DNA of 64,000 bases from UBA967 sp044375555 (GCA_044375555.1 JBILML010000012.1:1-64000); one strand, 5' to 3'. Numbered from the stretch's first letter, positions 27,997 through 36,574 are shown. Numbers and translations: made by a program. Notes: a model not told the origin generated them from the letters alone.

Positions 27997-29462
27997 TCTA
28001 CGGCATCCGTCGAATCCTCCAGCAACCCGGATTGGTCGATGAGCGCCTGCGGGAGACTCTTGCTGGGCTTCACGCCGAGATCTCGAAGCTTTTCGGCCTG
28101 GCTCACGAGATTGCCCCTGCCGGTGACAAGATAATCAAAGGAACTCGTGTAGCTCTTGCGAGCAGTCTCGAGCGCGGACCCGATTTTTTGAAACTCCGCG
28201 ACGAATGTTTGGAATTTGTCATAAAGTTTCGCACCTCGGTCGGCGATCTCGCGCGCGTTGCGGGCTTGGTTTTCCTGGCGCCACATGTGGTCCACAATCC
28301 GGAGCACGTAGAGAAGCGTCGAGGGGCTCGCGAGCAGGACATTCTTTTTCCAAGCCTCCATGAAAAGAGTCTCGTCCTGCGAGATCGCCAGCAGAAACGC
28401 GGGCTCGACCGGCACGAACATCACGACGAAATCCAGCGTTCCTTTCAACCCCTCGAGCCGTCGGTAGTCGCGCTTGGAAAGCCCATCAATATGCGAGTGG
28501 AGCGAGTCGAGGTGGCGCTTCAAATGGGCTTGGCGCTCGAGTGGCTCCTCCGTGGAGCAGTGGGCGACATAGGCATCGATCGAAACTTTCGAGTCCACAA
28601 TGAGGCAGCGATTTCCGGGCAGGTTGAGAATCACATCGGGCTTGCCGCGTTTTTCGTCCTCGTTCTCATACTGGCGCTGGACGCTGAAACCAACGCCCTT
28701 GGCGATGCCTGAGGCCTCCAGCAAATGCTCAAGAATCATCTCGCCCCAGTCGCCTTGGATTTTGTTCGAGCCCTTCAACGCACTGGCGAGGTTTTTGGCC
28801 TCGGCGCTGATGGTTTGGTTCAGTCGAGAGAGGGTCGCCACCTCGGCCTGCAATCCGTGCCGCTCCTTACCAGCCTCATCCATCGCCTTCGTCATCGAGC
28901 TCTTGAAGTCACCAAGCTGGTCCTTAATCGGCTTGAGCAAATCCTCAATCGCCTTCTCCCGTGCGGCCAAGTCGCCCTTCGCCTCGGTTTGGAATTGCGA
29001 GAGGTTCGTCTTCGCGAGTTCTAGAAAACTCTGGTTGTTGTTTTGCAGCGCTTGCGCGGAGAGGGCTTGAAACGCATCGCCGAGCTTGGAGCGGGCCTCT
29101 TCGAGAAGTGTGAGCTTTTCGAGAGCAGTGGTCTTTTCATGCCCGAGATCGGATTCGAGACGGCTGTTGGTGGACTGCAGAACCGTTGCGGCGTCGCGGA
29201 GTTTTTGGCACTCCCCTTCCAATTCCGGAATGCGTTTAGCCAAAGTCTCGGCGGCGGTTTTCAGAGCACTCTCGCTTTGCCATTCCCTCGAAAGCTCCGC
29301 AACCCGCGACTCGGCTAAGGCGAGTTGGTTTTCGAGAAAAGTCATCCGCTCACGGGTGGAGGCAGTCTCCGCCATCGCGCGCAAATGCCGGCTGTAAAAA
29401 AACACCGACGGGATCAACGCGACTAACAAACCCAGGGCGATTCCCAGAAGAAGAGGAGTCAT
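27984..29462 (-). CDS. rmuC: RmuC-family DNA recombination protein
   Basis: A 492-residue protein. An N-terminal transmembrane segment (about 3-22) is followed by a long coiled coil (about 28-190) and the RmuC nuclease-like core (about 210-400), with GDWGEMILEHLLEASG and RCLIVDSKVSIDAYVAH. The E. coli protein limits inversion at short inverted repeats, and the core resembles a PD-(D/E)XK nuclease. It is the second gene of a minus-strand pair with the 86-residue gene ending 16 bases upstream, and converges on the U32 gene with overlapping 3' ends. Confidence 0.9.
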   Translation of the reverse strand: MTPLLLGIALGLLVALIPSVFFYSRHLRAMAETASTRERMTFLENQLALAESRVAELSREWQSESALKTAAETLAKRIPELEGECQKLRDAATVLQSTNSRLESDLGHEKTTALEKLTLLEEARSKLGDAFQALSAQALQNNNQSFLELAKTNLSQFQTEAKGDLAAREKAIEDLLKPIKDQLGDFKSSMTKAMDEAGKERHGLQAEVATLSRLNQTISAEAKNLASALKGSNKIQGDWGEMILEHLLEASGIAKGVGFSVQRQYENEDEKRGKPDVILNLPGNRCLIVDSKVSIDAYVAHCSTEEPLERQAHLKRHLDSLHSHIDGLSKRDYRRLEGLKGTLDFVVMFVPVEPAFLLAISQDETLFMEAWKKNVLLASPSTLLYVLRIVDHMWRQENQARNAREIADRGAKLYDKFQTFVAEFQKIGSALETARKSYTSSFDYLVTGRGNLVSQAEKLRDLGVKPSKSLPQALIDQSGLLEDSTDAVDQSR

Positions 29463-29478
29463 AAGAAAATTGGGGCAA

Positions 29479-29739
29479 TCAATGGGAGGAACTGCCCACC
29501 GCCTCGCCCAGCCAAGCCAAGGCCTTGGTGTAGCTTTGGCGTTCGAGGTAATGGCGGAGCGTCGGGTCGATCTCCGGGGGAAGATCAGTCATTTCCGCAT
29601 CCAGTCTTGCTGCGGCGGACTTCAGTGCGGTGAGATGAGCCGCCGGATCGCGGTCACGGAAGGCGTGATCGGCGACCAGATCCAGCCGAGTTTTTAGGGC
29701 AGCGTGGAGTTTTTTGTGCAATTCAAGAAAGTCGGCCAT
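29479..29739 (-). CDS. Small helical protein of unknown function
   Basis: An 86-residue protein started at MADFLELHKKLHAALKTRL (29739). It is predicted helical with many Ala, Leu and His, and has no signal peptide or membrane helix. There are no cysteines. It sits directly before rmuC on the same strand, so it may be a partner of that protein or simply cotranscribed. I recognise no domain. The longer open frame back to 29814 is probably not used. Confidence 0.55.
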   Translation of the reverse strand: MADFLELHKKLHAALKTRLDLVADHAFRDRDPAAHLTALKSAAARLDAEMTDLPPEIDPTLRHYLERQSYTKALAWLGEAVGSSSH

Positions 29740-29790
29740 GGGGCAAACCAAACCCCGACGCCCTGATGCCCGCAAGACCGAAAGCAAGAA

Positions 29791-29821
29791 ACCGGATGGT
29801 GACTCACGCCACACATCCGGT
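29791..29821 (-). terminator. Likely terminator of the sigma-factor gene
   Basis: On the minus strand ACCGGATG (29821-29814) pairs with CATCCGGT (29798-29791), an 8-bp perfect stem with a 15-base loop, followed by TTCTTGCTTTC. It lies 27 bases past the stop of the sigma gene. The T-run is interrupted, so efficiency is uncertain. Confidence 0.55.
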
Positions 29822-29847
29822 TCCCACCCTACCCATGAAAAAATACC

Positions 29848-30693
29848 TCAGACCGAAAATTCCACCTTGGAGCGGTCTTTTTTCTGAAGCGCTCGGCGGA
29901 GTTTCCGCAGGGCGATATTCTGAAGCTGACGGATGCGCTCGCGGGTGACGCCGAATTTCACTCCGACTTCTTCGAGTGTCTTGGTCTTGTGTCCATCCAA
30001 GCCGAAACGGGAGTTGATGATTTTACGCTCCCGGTCGTCGAGGACATCCAGCAAATCGCCAACCTCGTTGCGGAGATCCTTGTCGCGAAGTTGCTCAAAG
30101 GGATCCTGTGCCTCGTCATCGCCGATGATATCGCCAAGCGAGGAGTGGTCATCGTCGCCGAGCGGTTGATCCAGCGAGGTGGGACGGATCGCCGCACTTT
30201 TCAGCGAAGCGACTTTAGCAGCCGCCATACCGACTTCCTCGGCCAATTCCTCGTCGGTGGGCTCGCGACCCAACTCCTCGGTCATTTGATTGGAAACCCG
30301 GCGCAGCTTGGCGATTTTATCGACCAAGTGGACGGGCAAGCGGATCGTTTTGCTCTGATTGGCCAGCGCTCGCTTGATGGATTGCTTGATCCACCACGCC
30401 GCGTAGGTGCTCAGCTTGCCGCCTTTTTTGGGGTCAAACCGCTCGACCGCTTTCATGAGGCCGATATTGCCCTCGGAAATGAGGTCCAGGAGCGGGAGAC
30501 CGAAATTGCTATAGTCGCGCGCGATTTTGACGACCAAGCGGAGGTTCGAGCGAACCATGATGGCGCGCGCCTCCATGTCGCCGCGCTTGATGCGACGGGC
30601 TAGTTTTATCTCATCCTGCACAGTAATCAGCGGATATTCGCCGATCTGCCGCAGGTAGAGTTGCAAGCCGGTATCTATGTCTTCGAATGCCAT
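29848..30693 (-). CDS. RNA polymerase sigma factor, RpoD/SigA-related
   Basis: A 281-residue sigma-70 protein with region 1.2 (about 5-33), region 2 (about 38-108, with NLRLVVKIARDYSNFGLPLLDLISEGNIGLMKAVERFD and AAWWIKQSIKRAL), region 3 (about 115-190) and region 4 (about 215-275, with the helix-turn-helix in TLEEVGVKFGVTRERIRQLQ). It lacks region 1.1, so it is either a short primary sigma factor or a group 2 (RpoS-like) one. Both forms occur in Verrucomicrobiota; I cannot separate them without the rest of the genome. It stands alone. The 133 bases upstream (30694-30826) hold an inverted repeat GATTCG/CGAATC but no gene. Confidence 0.92.
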   Translation of the reverse strand: MAFEDIDTGLQLYLRQIGEYPLITVQDEIKLARRIKRGDMEARAIMVRSNLRLVVKIARDYSNFGLPLLDLISEGNIGLMKAVERFDPKKGGKLSTYAAWWIKQSIKRALANQSKTIRLPVHLVDKIAKLRRVSNQMTEELGREPTDEELAEEVGMAAAKVASLKSAAIRPTSLDQPLGDDDHSSLGDIIGDDEAQDPFEQLRDKDLRNEVGDLLDVLDDRERKIINSRFGLDGHKTKTLEEVGVKFGVTRERIRQLQNIALRKLRRALQKKDRSKVEFSV

Positions 30694-30826
30694 TGTTTTT
30701 GAGAGTTGAGTTTGTTTTTTTCGCCTCCCGGGAAAATCCCAAGGGCGCTTGGATTAGATTCGACACCGAGCAGCCGAATCCGTTCAAAAAAACTCTCTCA
30801 AAAATGGGCGCCCCGCAGGGAGTCGC

Positions 30827-31285
30827 TCAACCCTTGCCCGTCGGCGCGGGGCTGTAGACCGCCGCATCATCGAACATTTTCGATTCAAGAACCGGGAGCG
30901 GCTTCGCCTCGCGGTCCAACTGCTGAAAGAAACAACTCTCGTATCCCGTGTGGCAGGCTCCGGTTTCCTGCTCCACCTCGAAAAGCAAAACATCCTTGTC
31001 GCAATCGACATACCACCGAACCACCCGCTGGGTGTGCCCGCTCGACTCCCCCTTGAGCCAGAGCTTCTTTCGCGAGCGACTCCAATAAGTCATCAGCCCG
31101 CGCTCCAAAGTGAGAGCCAGCGATTCGCGATTCATCCAGGCGAACATCAAAACCCGCCCGGCAGGTCGCTCCGCTTTGGAAGCCTCTTGAACGATCACGG
31201 GAATCAACCCGTCATTTGTAAATTTGAAATCGAAGTTCACGGTATTGCCAGTCCAGCGCGCTTGGATAACCTCGCGATCATTCAC
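30827..31285 (-). CDS. hisI: Phosphoribosyl-AMP cyclohydrolase
   Basis: About 152 residues, from a GTG at 31285; a GTG at 31294 is also possible. Motifs of the histidine-pathway hydrolase are all there: NDGLIPVIVQ, VLMFAWMNRESL (about 45-60), WLKGESSGHTQ, WYVDCDKDVLL with the metal-binding Asp/Cys cluster, and ACHTGYESCFFQQ with the other two cysteines. It opens the adenine ring of phosphoribosyl-AMP in histidine synthesis. No HisE part is fused and no other his gene is near. Its start lies only 15 bases from the divergent Roadblock-like gene, so its promoter must lie inside that gene or further upstream. Confidence 0.88.
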   Translation of the reverse strand: MNDREVIQARWTGNTVNFDFKFTNDGLIPVIVQEASKAERPAGRVLMFAWMNRESLALTLERGLMTYWSRSRKKLWLKGESSGHTQRVVRWYVDCDKDVLLFEVEQETGACHTGYESCFFQQLDREAKPLPVLESKMFDDAAVYSPAPTGKG

Positions 31286-31300
31286 AGACAACACAAAGAA

Positions 31301-32419
31301 ATGTCCGATACGGCCCAAACCAATCCCCCGTCGAATCTCCGCTTCCGCCAGTGTCCGGTAGAAAAAATCCGGCTCCGGCTCTCGGATTTGGCCCAGGCCG
31401 TTTCTTCCGAGCACCTTCTCGCCGACTTACCCGGGGAGGATTTCATAGAAATCGACGCCCGCTCGACGCTCAGCCACATCGTTCCAAAAATCTCAATTCG
31501 CGAACTCGCGCAAGAGCGCCCCGACCTTTTTTGGCCTGTCGATGAGTTGATCAAATTGCCCCCCCAGTGCCTCGCCAAAGCCTACCGGTTGCGCGAGGAA
31601 TCCTACGAAATCGGCTCCGAATTTTCTCCGGACAAGAAACCAACCGAATCCCCCGCCGACAACCTCCTCGAGGCCACCCAAAATCTCGCCCGCCTCGCCA
31701 AAACCAAATCCTCCCCTGAAGAATCCGCCCCCCATGCAGAGCCGATCACGGAGCCGATTTCCGAGGATCTCCCACCTCCCTCCCCTCAAGACGCTCCCGA
31801 ATCCGAACCAGATCCACCCCCCGCCAGCGACCAACCTCACCGCCTGCTCGAGTTGATCCACAGGCTCCCCACCTTCCACAGATTTTCGCCAGCAGCTCCC
31901 GTATCGACACTGATCGAACCCCTGATTCTCGAAACCGAAAATCCCAGCACCGACCTTCCCGACCAGGACAATCTCCAATCCCTTTTCCTCACCGACGAAA
32001 AACTCACCGTCCGCCGCGTCGTAGAATTATGCGGCGACCTGCCCGGCATCCGATCCTGTGTCCTCACTTGCGAAGATTCCGTCATCGCCTCTCACAATGT
32101 CCCCGAAAATCTCGACCTCGTCGCGATGAGTTCCACCGCCTCGAAAATGCTCCAAGCCATGCAGGACTCCTCCTCCCAGCTTGGCATCGGAGCGATCCCC
32201 GCCCTCACGCTCCACACCGAGCGAGGCCCGCTCAGCATCGTTCAAAACAACCGCCTCACCATGCTCGTGATCCACGCCGACCGGGGGTTCATTCCCGGAG
32301 TTCGCGAAAAACTCACCGCCGCACTCGGCGAGTTGTCCCATGCTCCCCTCGCCCTCCCCTCAGCCGCCCCGTTGCCCACGCTGGGAATGCCATTGCCGCC
32401 CGACTCGGAATCACTTTAG
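31301..32419 (+). CDS. Protein with C-terminal Roadblock/LC7-like domain
   Basis: A 372-residue cytosolic protein started at MSDTAQTNPPSNLRF. Residues about 15-110 form a first domain with CPVEKIRLRLSDLAQ and FWPVDELIKLPPQCLAKAY that I cannot name. Residues about 115-230 are a Pro/Glu-rich linker. Residues about 235-355 (VRRVVELCGDLPGIRSCVLT...GPLSIVQNNRLTMLVIH) have the strand-helix order of Roadblock/LC7 domains, which regulate small GTPases such as MglA. No such GTPase lies nearby. It is 12 bases before an ExbB/TolQ gene, so it probably belongs to that motor operon. Domain call is from pattern only. Confidence 0.6.
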   Translation: MSDTAQTNPPSNLRFRQCPVEKIRLRLSDLAQAVSSEHLLADLPGEDFIEIDARSTLSHIVPKISIRELAQERPDLFWPVDELIKLPPQCLAKAYRLREESYEIGSEFSPDKKPTESPADNLLEATQNLARLAKTKSSPEESAPHAEPITEPISEDLPPPSPQDAPESEPDPPPASDQPHRLLELIHRLPTFHRFSPAAPVSTLIEPLILETENPSTDLPDQDNLQSLFLTDEKLTVRRVVELCGDLPGIRSCVLTCEDSVIASHNVPENLDLVAMSSTASKMLQAMQDSSSQLGIGAIPALTLHTERGPLSIVQNNRLTMLVIHADRGFIPGVREKLTAALGELSHAPLALPSAAPLPTLGMPLPPDSESL

Positions 32420-32431
32420 ATTCGCCGCACT

Positions 32432-33058
32432 ATGATGGAACTTGTGCAGAAGGGCGGACCGCTCATGTGGCTCATTCTCGCCTGCAGTATCACCGCGCTG
32501 GGAGTGTTCTTTGAACGCCTCGTTCACCTCCACCGCGCCTCGATCAAAACCGGAGACTTCCTCCGTGGCCTGGCGAATCTTTTGAAAAACCAAAACCTCG
32601 CCGAGGCCATTCAGGAGTGCGCCGGATCACCAGGTCCGATCCCCCGCGTTCTGCATGCGATGCTCCTCCGCCACGATGCCCCCCGCGAGGAACTCCGCGC
32701 CATCGCCCAAGAAGCCGGTCAACTCGAAGTCCCCGGTCTCGAGAGGAACCTCGCGCTTTTGGGAACAATCGCCTACGCCACCCCGCTGGTCGGGCTCCTT
32801 GGCACGATTCTCGGCCTCTTAACCGCTTTCCAGCAAATCAGCACCCACGGAGGTTACGCCACCGCCACCGAGATCGCCGGGGGAGTTTACGAAAGTCTCC
32901 TCACTTCCGCCGCCGCCCTCACGGTCGCCATTCCGGCCTTCGTCGCCCACAGCTACATTTCCGCCCGTGTGAATGATGTCCTCCACGACATCGAACGCGC
33001 CTCGATCGAAATGCTGGAAATCCTCCGAGGGAATCAAAACGCCGGAAAACCTCTGTGA
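32432..33058 (+). CDS. MotA/TolQ/ExbB proton-channel protein
   Basis: A 208-residue inner-membrane protein with three hydrophobic helices (about 10-30, 107-130 and 150-175). It carries GTIAYATPLVGLLGTILGLLTAF and SLLTSAAALTVAIPAFVAHSYI, the channel helices with the conserved Thr and Pro. Known family members form a pentamer that, with an ExbD/TolR dimer, uses proton flow to do work across the envelope. Next gene is ExbD-like, overlapping by GTGA. Whether this unit is ExbB-like or TolQ-like cannot be settled from motifs alone. Confidence 0.9.
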   Translation: MMELVQKGGPLMWLILACSITALGVFFERLVHLHRASIKTGDFLRGLANLLKNQNLAEAIQECAGSPGPIPRVLHAMLLRHDAPREELRAIAQEAGQLEVPGLERNLALLGTIAYATPLVGLLGTILGLLTAFQQISTHGGYATATEIAGGVYESLLTSAAALTVAIPAFVAHSYISARVNDVLHDIERASIEMLEILRGNQNAGKPL

Positions 33059-33456
33059 AGCTCGAGCGCTCTCCCGGCCTGCATCCCGCGCTGATGTTCA
33101 TCGCGCCCTCATTGGATGTCGTTTTGGCGCTCATTTTCTTCATCATTCTCAGCACCTCGTTCCTCCTCCAACCCGGAGTCGAAGTCTCCGTGCCAGACTC
33201 CCCGTTTCTTCTCGCTCCACAGCGCGACCCCTTGGTCGTCAGCATCGCGTCTCCCCCGATTTCAGCCCTCTATTTTGAAAATGAGCAAGTCACCCTCGAG
33301 GAGCTTCGGGAACGCTTGGAACGCCGCCCTTCCCGCAACAACACCATCATCATCAAATCCGACCGCCTGGCTCCCGTCGAACAACTCGCCGGCGTGATGA
33401 ATATCACCCTCGGCATGGGCTACCCCACGGTCGTCGCCACTTCCGAGGAGAAGTGA
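33055..33456 (+). CDS. ExbD/TolR-family protein
   Basis: A 133-residue protein with a single N-terminal helix (about 17-40) that carries the essential Asp in SLDVVLALIFFIIL, and a periplasmic domain (about 45-133) with ISALYFENEQVTLEELRERLE and TIIIKSDRLAPVEQL. It pairs with the ExbB/TolQ protein; the Asp carries protons in known motors. The GTG start at 33055 overlaps the stop of the upstream gene and its own stop overlaps the next GTG, so four genes run as a coupled chain. Confidence 0.9.
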   Translation: MKLERSPGLHPALMFIAPSLDVVLALIFFIILSTSFLLQPGVEVSVPDSPFLLAPQRDPLVVSIASPPISALYFENEQVTLEELRERLERRPSRNNTIIIKSDRLAPVEQLAGVMNITLGMGYPTVVATSEEK

Positions 33457-34187
33457 AAACTTCCGCACTCATCTTCGAGTGGCCCTCCCGCCACCGGATT
33501 CACCTTTTTCTCCCGTTCGCCATTTTCAGCGCCGCCCTGCTCCACGCCGCCATATTTTTTCTTTTTTCCGTGAAGCACCCGCCGTCCAAATCCTCCGGCA
33601 CGAACCCCGCTCGGCTTTATTTTCTCCCATCCAACAACCCCGAATATTCCCGCATCGAATCGGCCCTTTACTCCTCCGACCCCGCCTTGTTCGCCCCCAA
33701 GCGCGGACTTCCGCCGCAAGAGGAATTGCCCAACGCGACCTACACGCCCCAATACGCCAAAGCGACCATCGCCTGGGACCAACCGCCCCTTCGCACCCAC
33801 ACTCCCCCCACAGACCGCGTTTTCAAAGGACCTGTCCGCATTTCTTCAAAAAAATCCCCGCAACCCGCCAAATCCTCCCCTCTTCCCACACGAGTCCGAG
33901 CCTCCGAAGAAATCGCCGCCAGATTGCCGGAAATCCCCCCGCTGCCAAAATTCCAGAGTCGTTCCACACAACCACCCGAAACCGCCAATTGGATGGTCGC
34001 CATCTCGCCAGACGGAATGGTCCTTCACGCGATCACCGACAAATCCTCCGGCGATCCGGAATTGGACCGCACCGCGCTGACCTTTGTTAGAAAACTTCCC
34101 TTCTCCCCGTCCCAAGAAAACGAAACCGTTTGGGGATTTGTGGAATTCCAGTGGGGCTCGGATGTCCTGCCTCCCGCCGAGCCATGA
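33453..34187 (+). CDS. TonB-like periplasmic protein
   Basis: A 244-residue protein from a GTG start. One membrane helix near the N-terminus (about 20-42) is followed by a Pro/Lys/Ser-rich span (about 85-165) and a compact C-terminal domain (about 175-244, with WMVAISPDGMVLHAITDKSSGDPELDRTALTFVRKLPF). The order matches TonB or TolA-type proteins that link an ExbBD motor to the outer membrane. The proline tract has PPLR, PPTD and PQPAKSSP rather than long EP/KP repeats. It may energise receptors such as BtuB at 2.1 kb, but that is only inference. Confidence 0.75.
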   Translation: MKTSALIFEWPSRHRIHLFLPFAIFSAALLHAAIFFLFSVKHPPSKSSGTNPARLYFLPSNNPEYSRIESALYSSDPALFAPKRGLPPQEELPNATYTPQYAKATIAWDQPPLRTHTPPTDRVFKGPVRISSKKSPQPAKSSPLPTRVRASEEIAARLPEIPPLPKFQSRSTQPPETANWMVAISPDGMVLHAITDKSSGDPELDRTALTFVRKLPFSPSQENETVWGFVEFQWGSDVLPPAEP

Positions 34188-34423
34188 TCCGCATGCAACT
34201 CCCATGGCTGGTCTTCACCGCCCTCTTCATTTTTCTCACGGGAATCTTGATCGTTTGGATCGGCTATGAAATCGCCCACCGCCGCCGCGTCGCCGAGAGG
34301 CACCGCCATTGGATTCGCTGCCGGGTTTGCTCATTCCACTTCCAAGCCGACCCCGCCGACAAACTCCCCGCCTGCCCCCAGTGTGGAGCCCAAAATGAGC
34401 ACATCCCCGCTCCCTTGATTTAG
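34184..34423 (+). CDS. Small membrane protein with zinc-ribbon motif
   Basis: A 79-residue protein beginning MIRMQLPWLV at 34184, overlapping the TonB-like stop by ATGA. One hydrophobic helix (about 6-28) is followed by a basic stretch and a four-cysteine CRVC...CPQC pattern (about 45-67), likely a zinc ribbon facing the cytoplasm. It ends the motor operon, which suggests an accessory role in assembly or regulation. The longer open frame from 34130 lies inside the upstream gene and is rejected. Confidence 0.7.
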   Translation: MIRMQLPWLVFTALFIFLTGILIVWIGYEIAHRRRVAERHRHWIRCRVCSFHFQADPADKLPACPQCGAQNEHIPAPLI

Positions 34424-34466
34424 TTTTTGCCCTTGATTCGTCCGCCGTGCCATCCATCCTTTTCCT

Positions 34467-34898
34467 ATGAAACACGCCATACTCTCCCTTCTCCTCCTCG
34501 GAACCCTCTCCCTCCAAGCCTCCGACCTTTGGAGCACGAACTACGACGAATCCCTTAAAAAAGCCGCCACTGAGAACCGCATGGTGCTCCTCGAATTCAC
34601 CGGCTCCGACTGGTGCCCTCCCTGCAAAAAACAAGCCGCTGATGTCTTTGCCCAGCCCGCCTTCGAGGAATTCGCGAGCGCGAACCTCGTCCCCGTGAAA
34701 CTCGACTTCCCCCGCCGTGCCGAGCAATCCGAGGAACAAAAAGCAGCCAACCAAGCCCTCGCCCAAAAATACAAAGTCGAGGGCTTCCCAACCGTCATCC
34801 TCCTCGACAGCAAAGGCGCGGAACTCGCCCGCGAGGTCGGCTACGGCGGCGGCGGAGTGCCAGCCTTCATCGAGTGGGTGAATAAAAACAAAAAGTAA
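34467..34898 (+). CDS. Secreted thioredoxin-fold protein
   Basis: A 143-residue protein with a signal peptide (1-18, ending LQASD) and a thioredoxin fold. The active site WCPPCKK has Trp49, Cys50 and Cys53, as in DsbD gamma or thioredoxin_7 proteins that act as periplasmic thiol reductases. The second half contains YKVEGFPTVILLDSKG, the cis-Pro loop. It could reduce envelope proteins or cytochromes c, or serve MsrB at 37 kb. It is 10 bases before pyrE but probably of independent function. Confidence 0.88.
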   Translation: MKHAILSLLLLGTLSLQASDLWSTNYDESLKKAATENRMVLLEFTGSDWCPPCKKQAADVFAQPAFEEFASANLVPVKLDFPRRAEQSEEQKAANQALAQKYKVEGFPTVILLDSKGAELAREVGYGGGGVPAFIEWVNKNKK

Positions 34899-34908
34899 GT
34901 CCCATTTC

Positions 34909-35475
34909 ATGAACGAAGTCCTCGATCTCTTCCGCAAAACCGGCGCGCTCCTCCACGGGCACTTCGTCCTTCGCAGCGGTCTTCACAGTCGCGAGTTTTT
35001 CCAATGCGCCCTGCTGTTGCAGGATGCCACCATCGCCGCCCAAGTCTGCGGCATGCTCGCCGAGAAGCTCAAACCCTTCGAAGCCACCACCGTCGTCTCC
35101 CCGGCCGTCGGCGGCATCATCGTCGGCCAAGAGGTCGCCCGCCATTTGGGCAAAAAACATATCTTTGTGGAAAAAGACGGCAACGGCGGACTCGTCCTGC
35201 GCCGAGGTTTTCAAATCACCCCCGGCGAGCGTTTCGTCGTCGCCGAGGATGTCGTCACCCGTGGCGGCCGCGTTCAGGAAACCATCCAGATCATCCGCGA
35301 CCACGGCGGCATCGTCGCCGCCGCCGGCTCGATTGTGGACCGCAGTTCCGGCCAACTCCCTGACTTCGGCTGCCCGTTCGTTTCGCTCGTTCAAATGAAC
35401 GTCGAAACTTTCGATCCTTCCAATCTCCCCGAGGATTTGAGGGCGACCGCCGCCATCAAGCCAGGCAGCAAGTAA
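34909..35475 (+). CDS. pyrE: Orotate phosphoribosyltransferase
   Basis: A 188-residue pyrimidine-pathway enzyme joining orotate to PRPP to give OMP. It carries the family start ...LFRKTGALLHGHFVLRSGLHS and the PRPP-binding loop RFVVAEDVVTRGGRVQETI (about 103-121). The central VVSPAVGGIIVGQEVARHLG loop is also typical. The form resembles the short, archaeal-like PyrE type. It follows the thioredoxin gene by 10 bases, and is followed by an 80-base gap before floA. Confidence 0.92.
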   Translation: MNEVLDLFRKTGALLHGHFVLRSGLHSREFFQCALLLQDATIAAQVCGMLAEKLKPFEATTVVSPAVGGIIVGQEVARHLGKKHIFVEKDGNGGLVLRRGFQITPGERFVVAEDVVTRGGRVQETIQIIRDHGGIVAAAGSIVDRSSGQLPDFGCPFVSLVQMNVETFDPSNLPEDLRATAAIKPGSK

Positions 35476-35554
35476 GCCGCCGCAGCAGAGGTTGTTTTTA
35501 CTGGCGCGGGCAAGCATCTGTGCCATCGTCTTGGCTTCTTCAACCAAGCCTACT

Positions 35555-36568
35555 ATGCCTCAACTCTTCGTTTACGCCGTCTTCGGAATCGCCCTCATCG
35601 CCGGTCTCACCATCGTCGTGGTGATGATCAACTTCTTCGGCACATGGCTCCGTGCCAAACTCGCCGGTGCCACCGTGTCATTCACTCAACTCATCGGAAT
35701 GCGCCTCCGCCGAGTTCCCATCGGGTTGATTGTCGATAGCCGGATTACCGCCGTGAAGGCTGGCATCGATCTCGACACCGACCCACTTGAGGCCCACTAC
35801 CTCGCGGGAGGAAATGTTTCCCATGTCATCCTCGCCCTCATTGCTGCGGCCAAGGCTGGTCTCTCTCTGGATTTCGACCGCGCCTGCGCGATCGACCTCG
35901 CCATCAAGGGCACCTCGAAAACCGTCCTCGAGGCCGTCCGCACAAGCATCAACCCCAAAGTCATCGATTGCCCAAATCCCACCAGCGGCAAAGTCACTAT
36001 CGACGCCGTGGCCCGTGACGGCATCGGCGTGAAAGCCCGCGCCCGCGTCACTGTTCGCTCGAATCTCAACCGCTTCGTCGGAGGCGCCACCGAGGACACC
36101 ATCATCGCCCGCGTCGGCGAAGGCATCATTACCTCCATCGGCTCCTCGGCCTCCTACAAAGATGTTTTGGAAAATCCCGACCGCATTTCGAAAACCGTCC
36201 TCCAAAAAGGCCTCGATACCGGCACCGCGTTTGAAATCCTCTCCGTGGACATCGCGGATATAGACATCGGCGACAACATCGGCGCGAAGCTCCAAGCCGA
36301 GCAGGCCGAGGCCGACAAGGTCGTCGCCCAAGCCAAGGCGGAAATGCGGCGCGCGGCTGCCGTCGCCACCGAGCAGGAAATGAAAGCCCGCACTCAGGAA
36401 ATGCAGGCCAAAGTCGTCGAAGCCGAGGCCCAAGTCCCGCTCGCCATGGCCGAAGCCTTCCGATCTGGAAACCTCGGAATCATGGACTACATGCGAATGA
36501 AGAATCTCCAGTCCGACACCGCCATGCGCGAATCCATCGCCAGCCCAGGATCTTCCAACCCCGCCTAA
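35555..36568 (+). CDS. floA: Flotillin-like protein FloA
   Basis: A 337-residue membrane-scaffold protein. One N-terminal helix (about 1-28) is followed by a long SPFH-type domain (about 60-230, with PVISLT-like pattern replaced by RITAVKAGIDLDTDPLEAHY and ARVTVRSNLNRFVGG) and a coiled coil (about 235-300, with AEQAEADKVVAQAKAEMR). In Bacillus FloA organises membrane microdomains together with FloT and NfeD. The start at 35555 (MPQLFVYAVFG) was chosen because the upstream 21 codons lie over pyrE-side leader sequence. A second small membrane gene follows after 6 bases, and may be its partner in place of NfeD. Confidence 0.9.
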   Translation: MPQLFVYAVFGIALIAGLTIVVVMINFFGTWLRAKLAGATVSFTQLIGMRLRRVPIGLIVDSRITAVKAGIDLDTDPLEAHYLAGGNVSHVILALIAAAKAGLSLDFDRACAIDLAIKGTSKTVLEAVRTSINPKVIDCPNPTSGKVTIDAVARDGIGVKARARVTVRSNLNRFVGGATEDTIIARVGEGIITSIGSSASYKDVLENPDRISKTVLQKGLDTGTAFEILSVDIADIDIGDNIGAKLQAEQAEADKVVAQAKAEMRRAAAVATEQEMKARTQEMQAKVVEAEAQVPLAMAEAFRSGNLGIMDYMRMKNLQSDTAMRESIASPGSSNPA

Positions 36569-36574
36569 AGCGGC

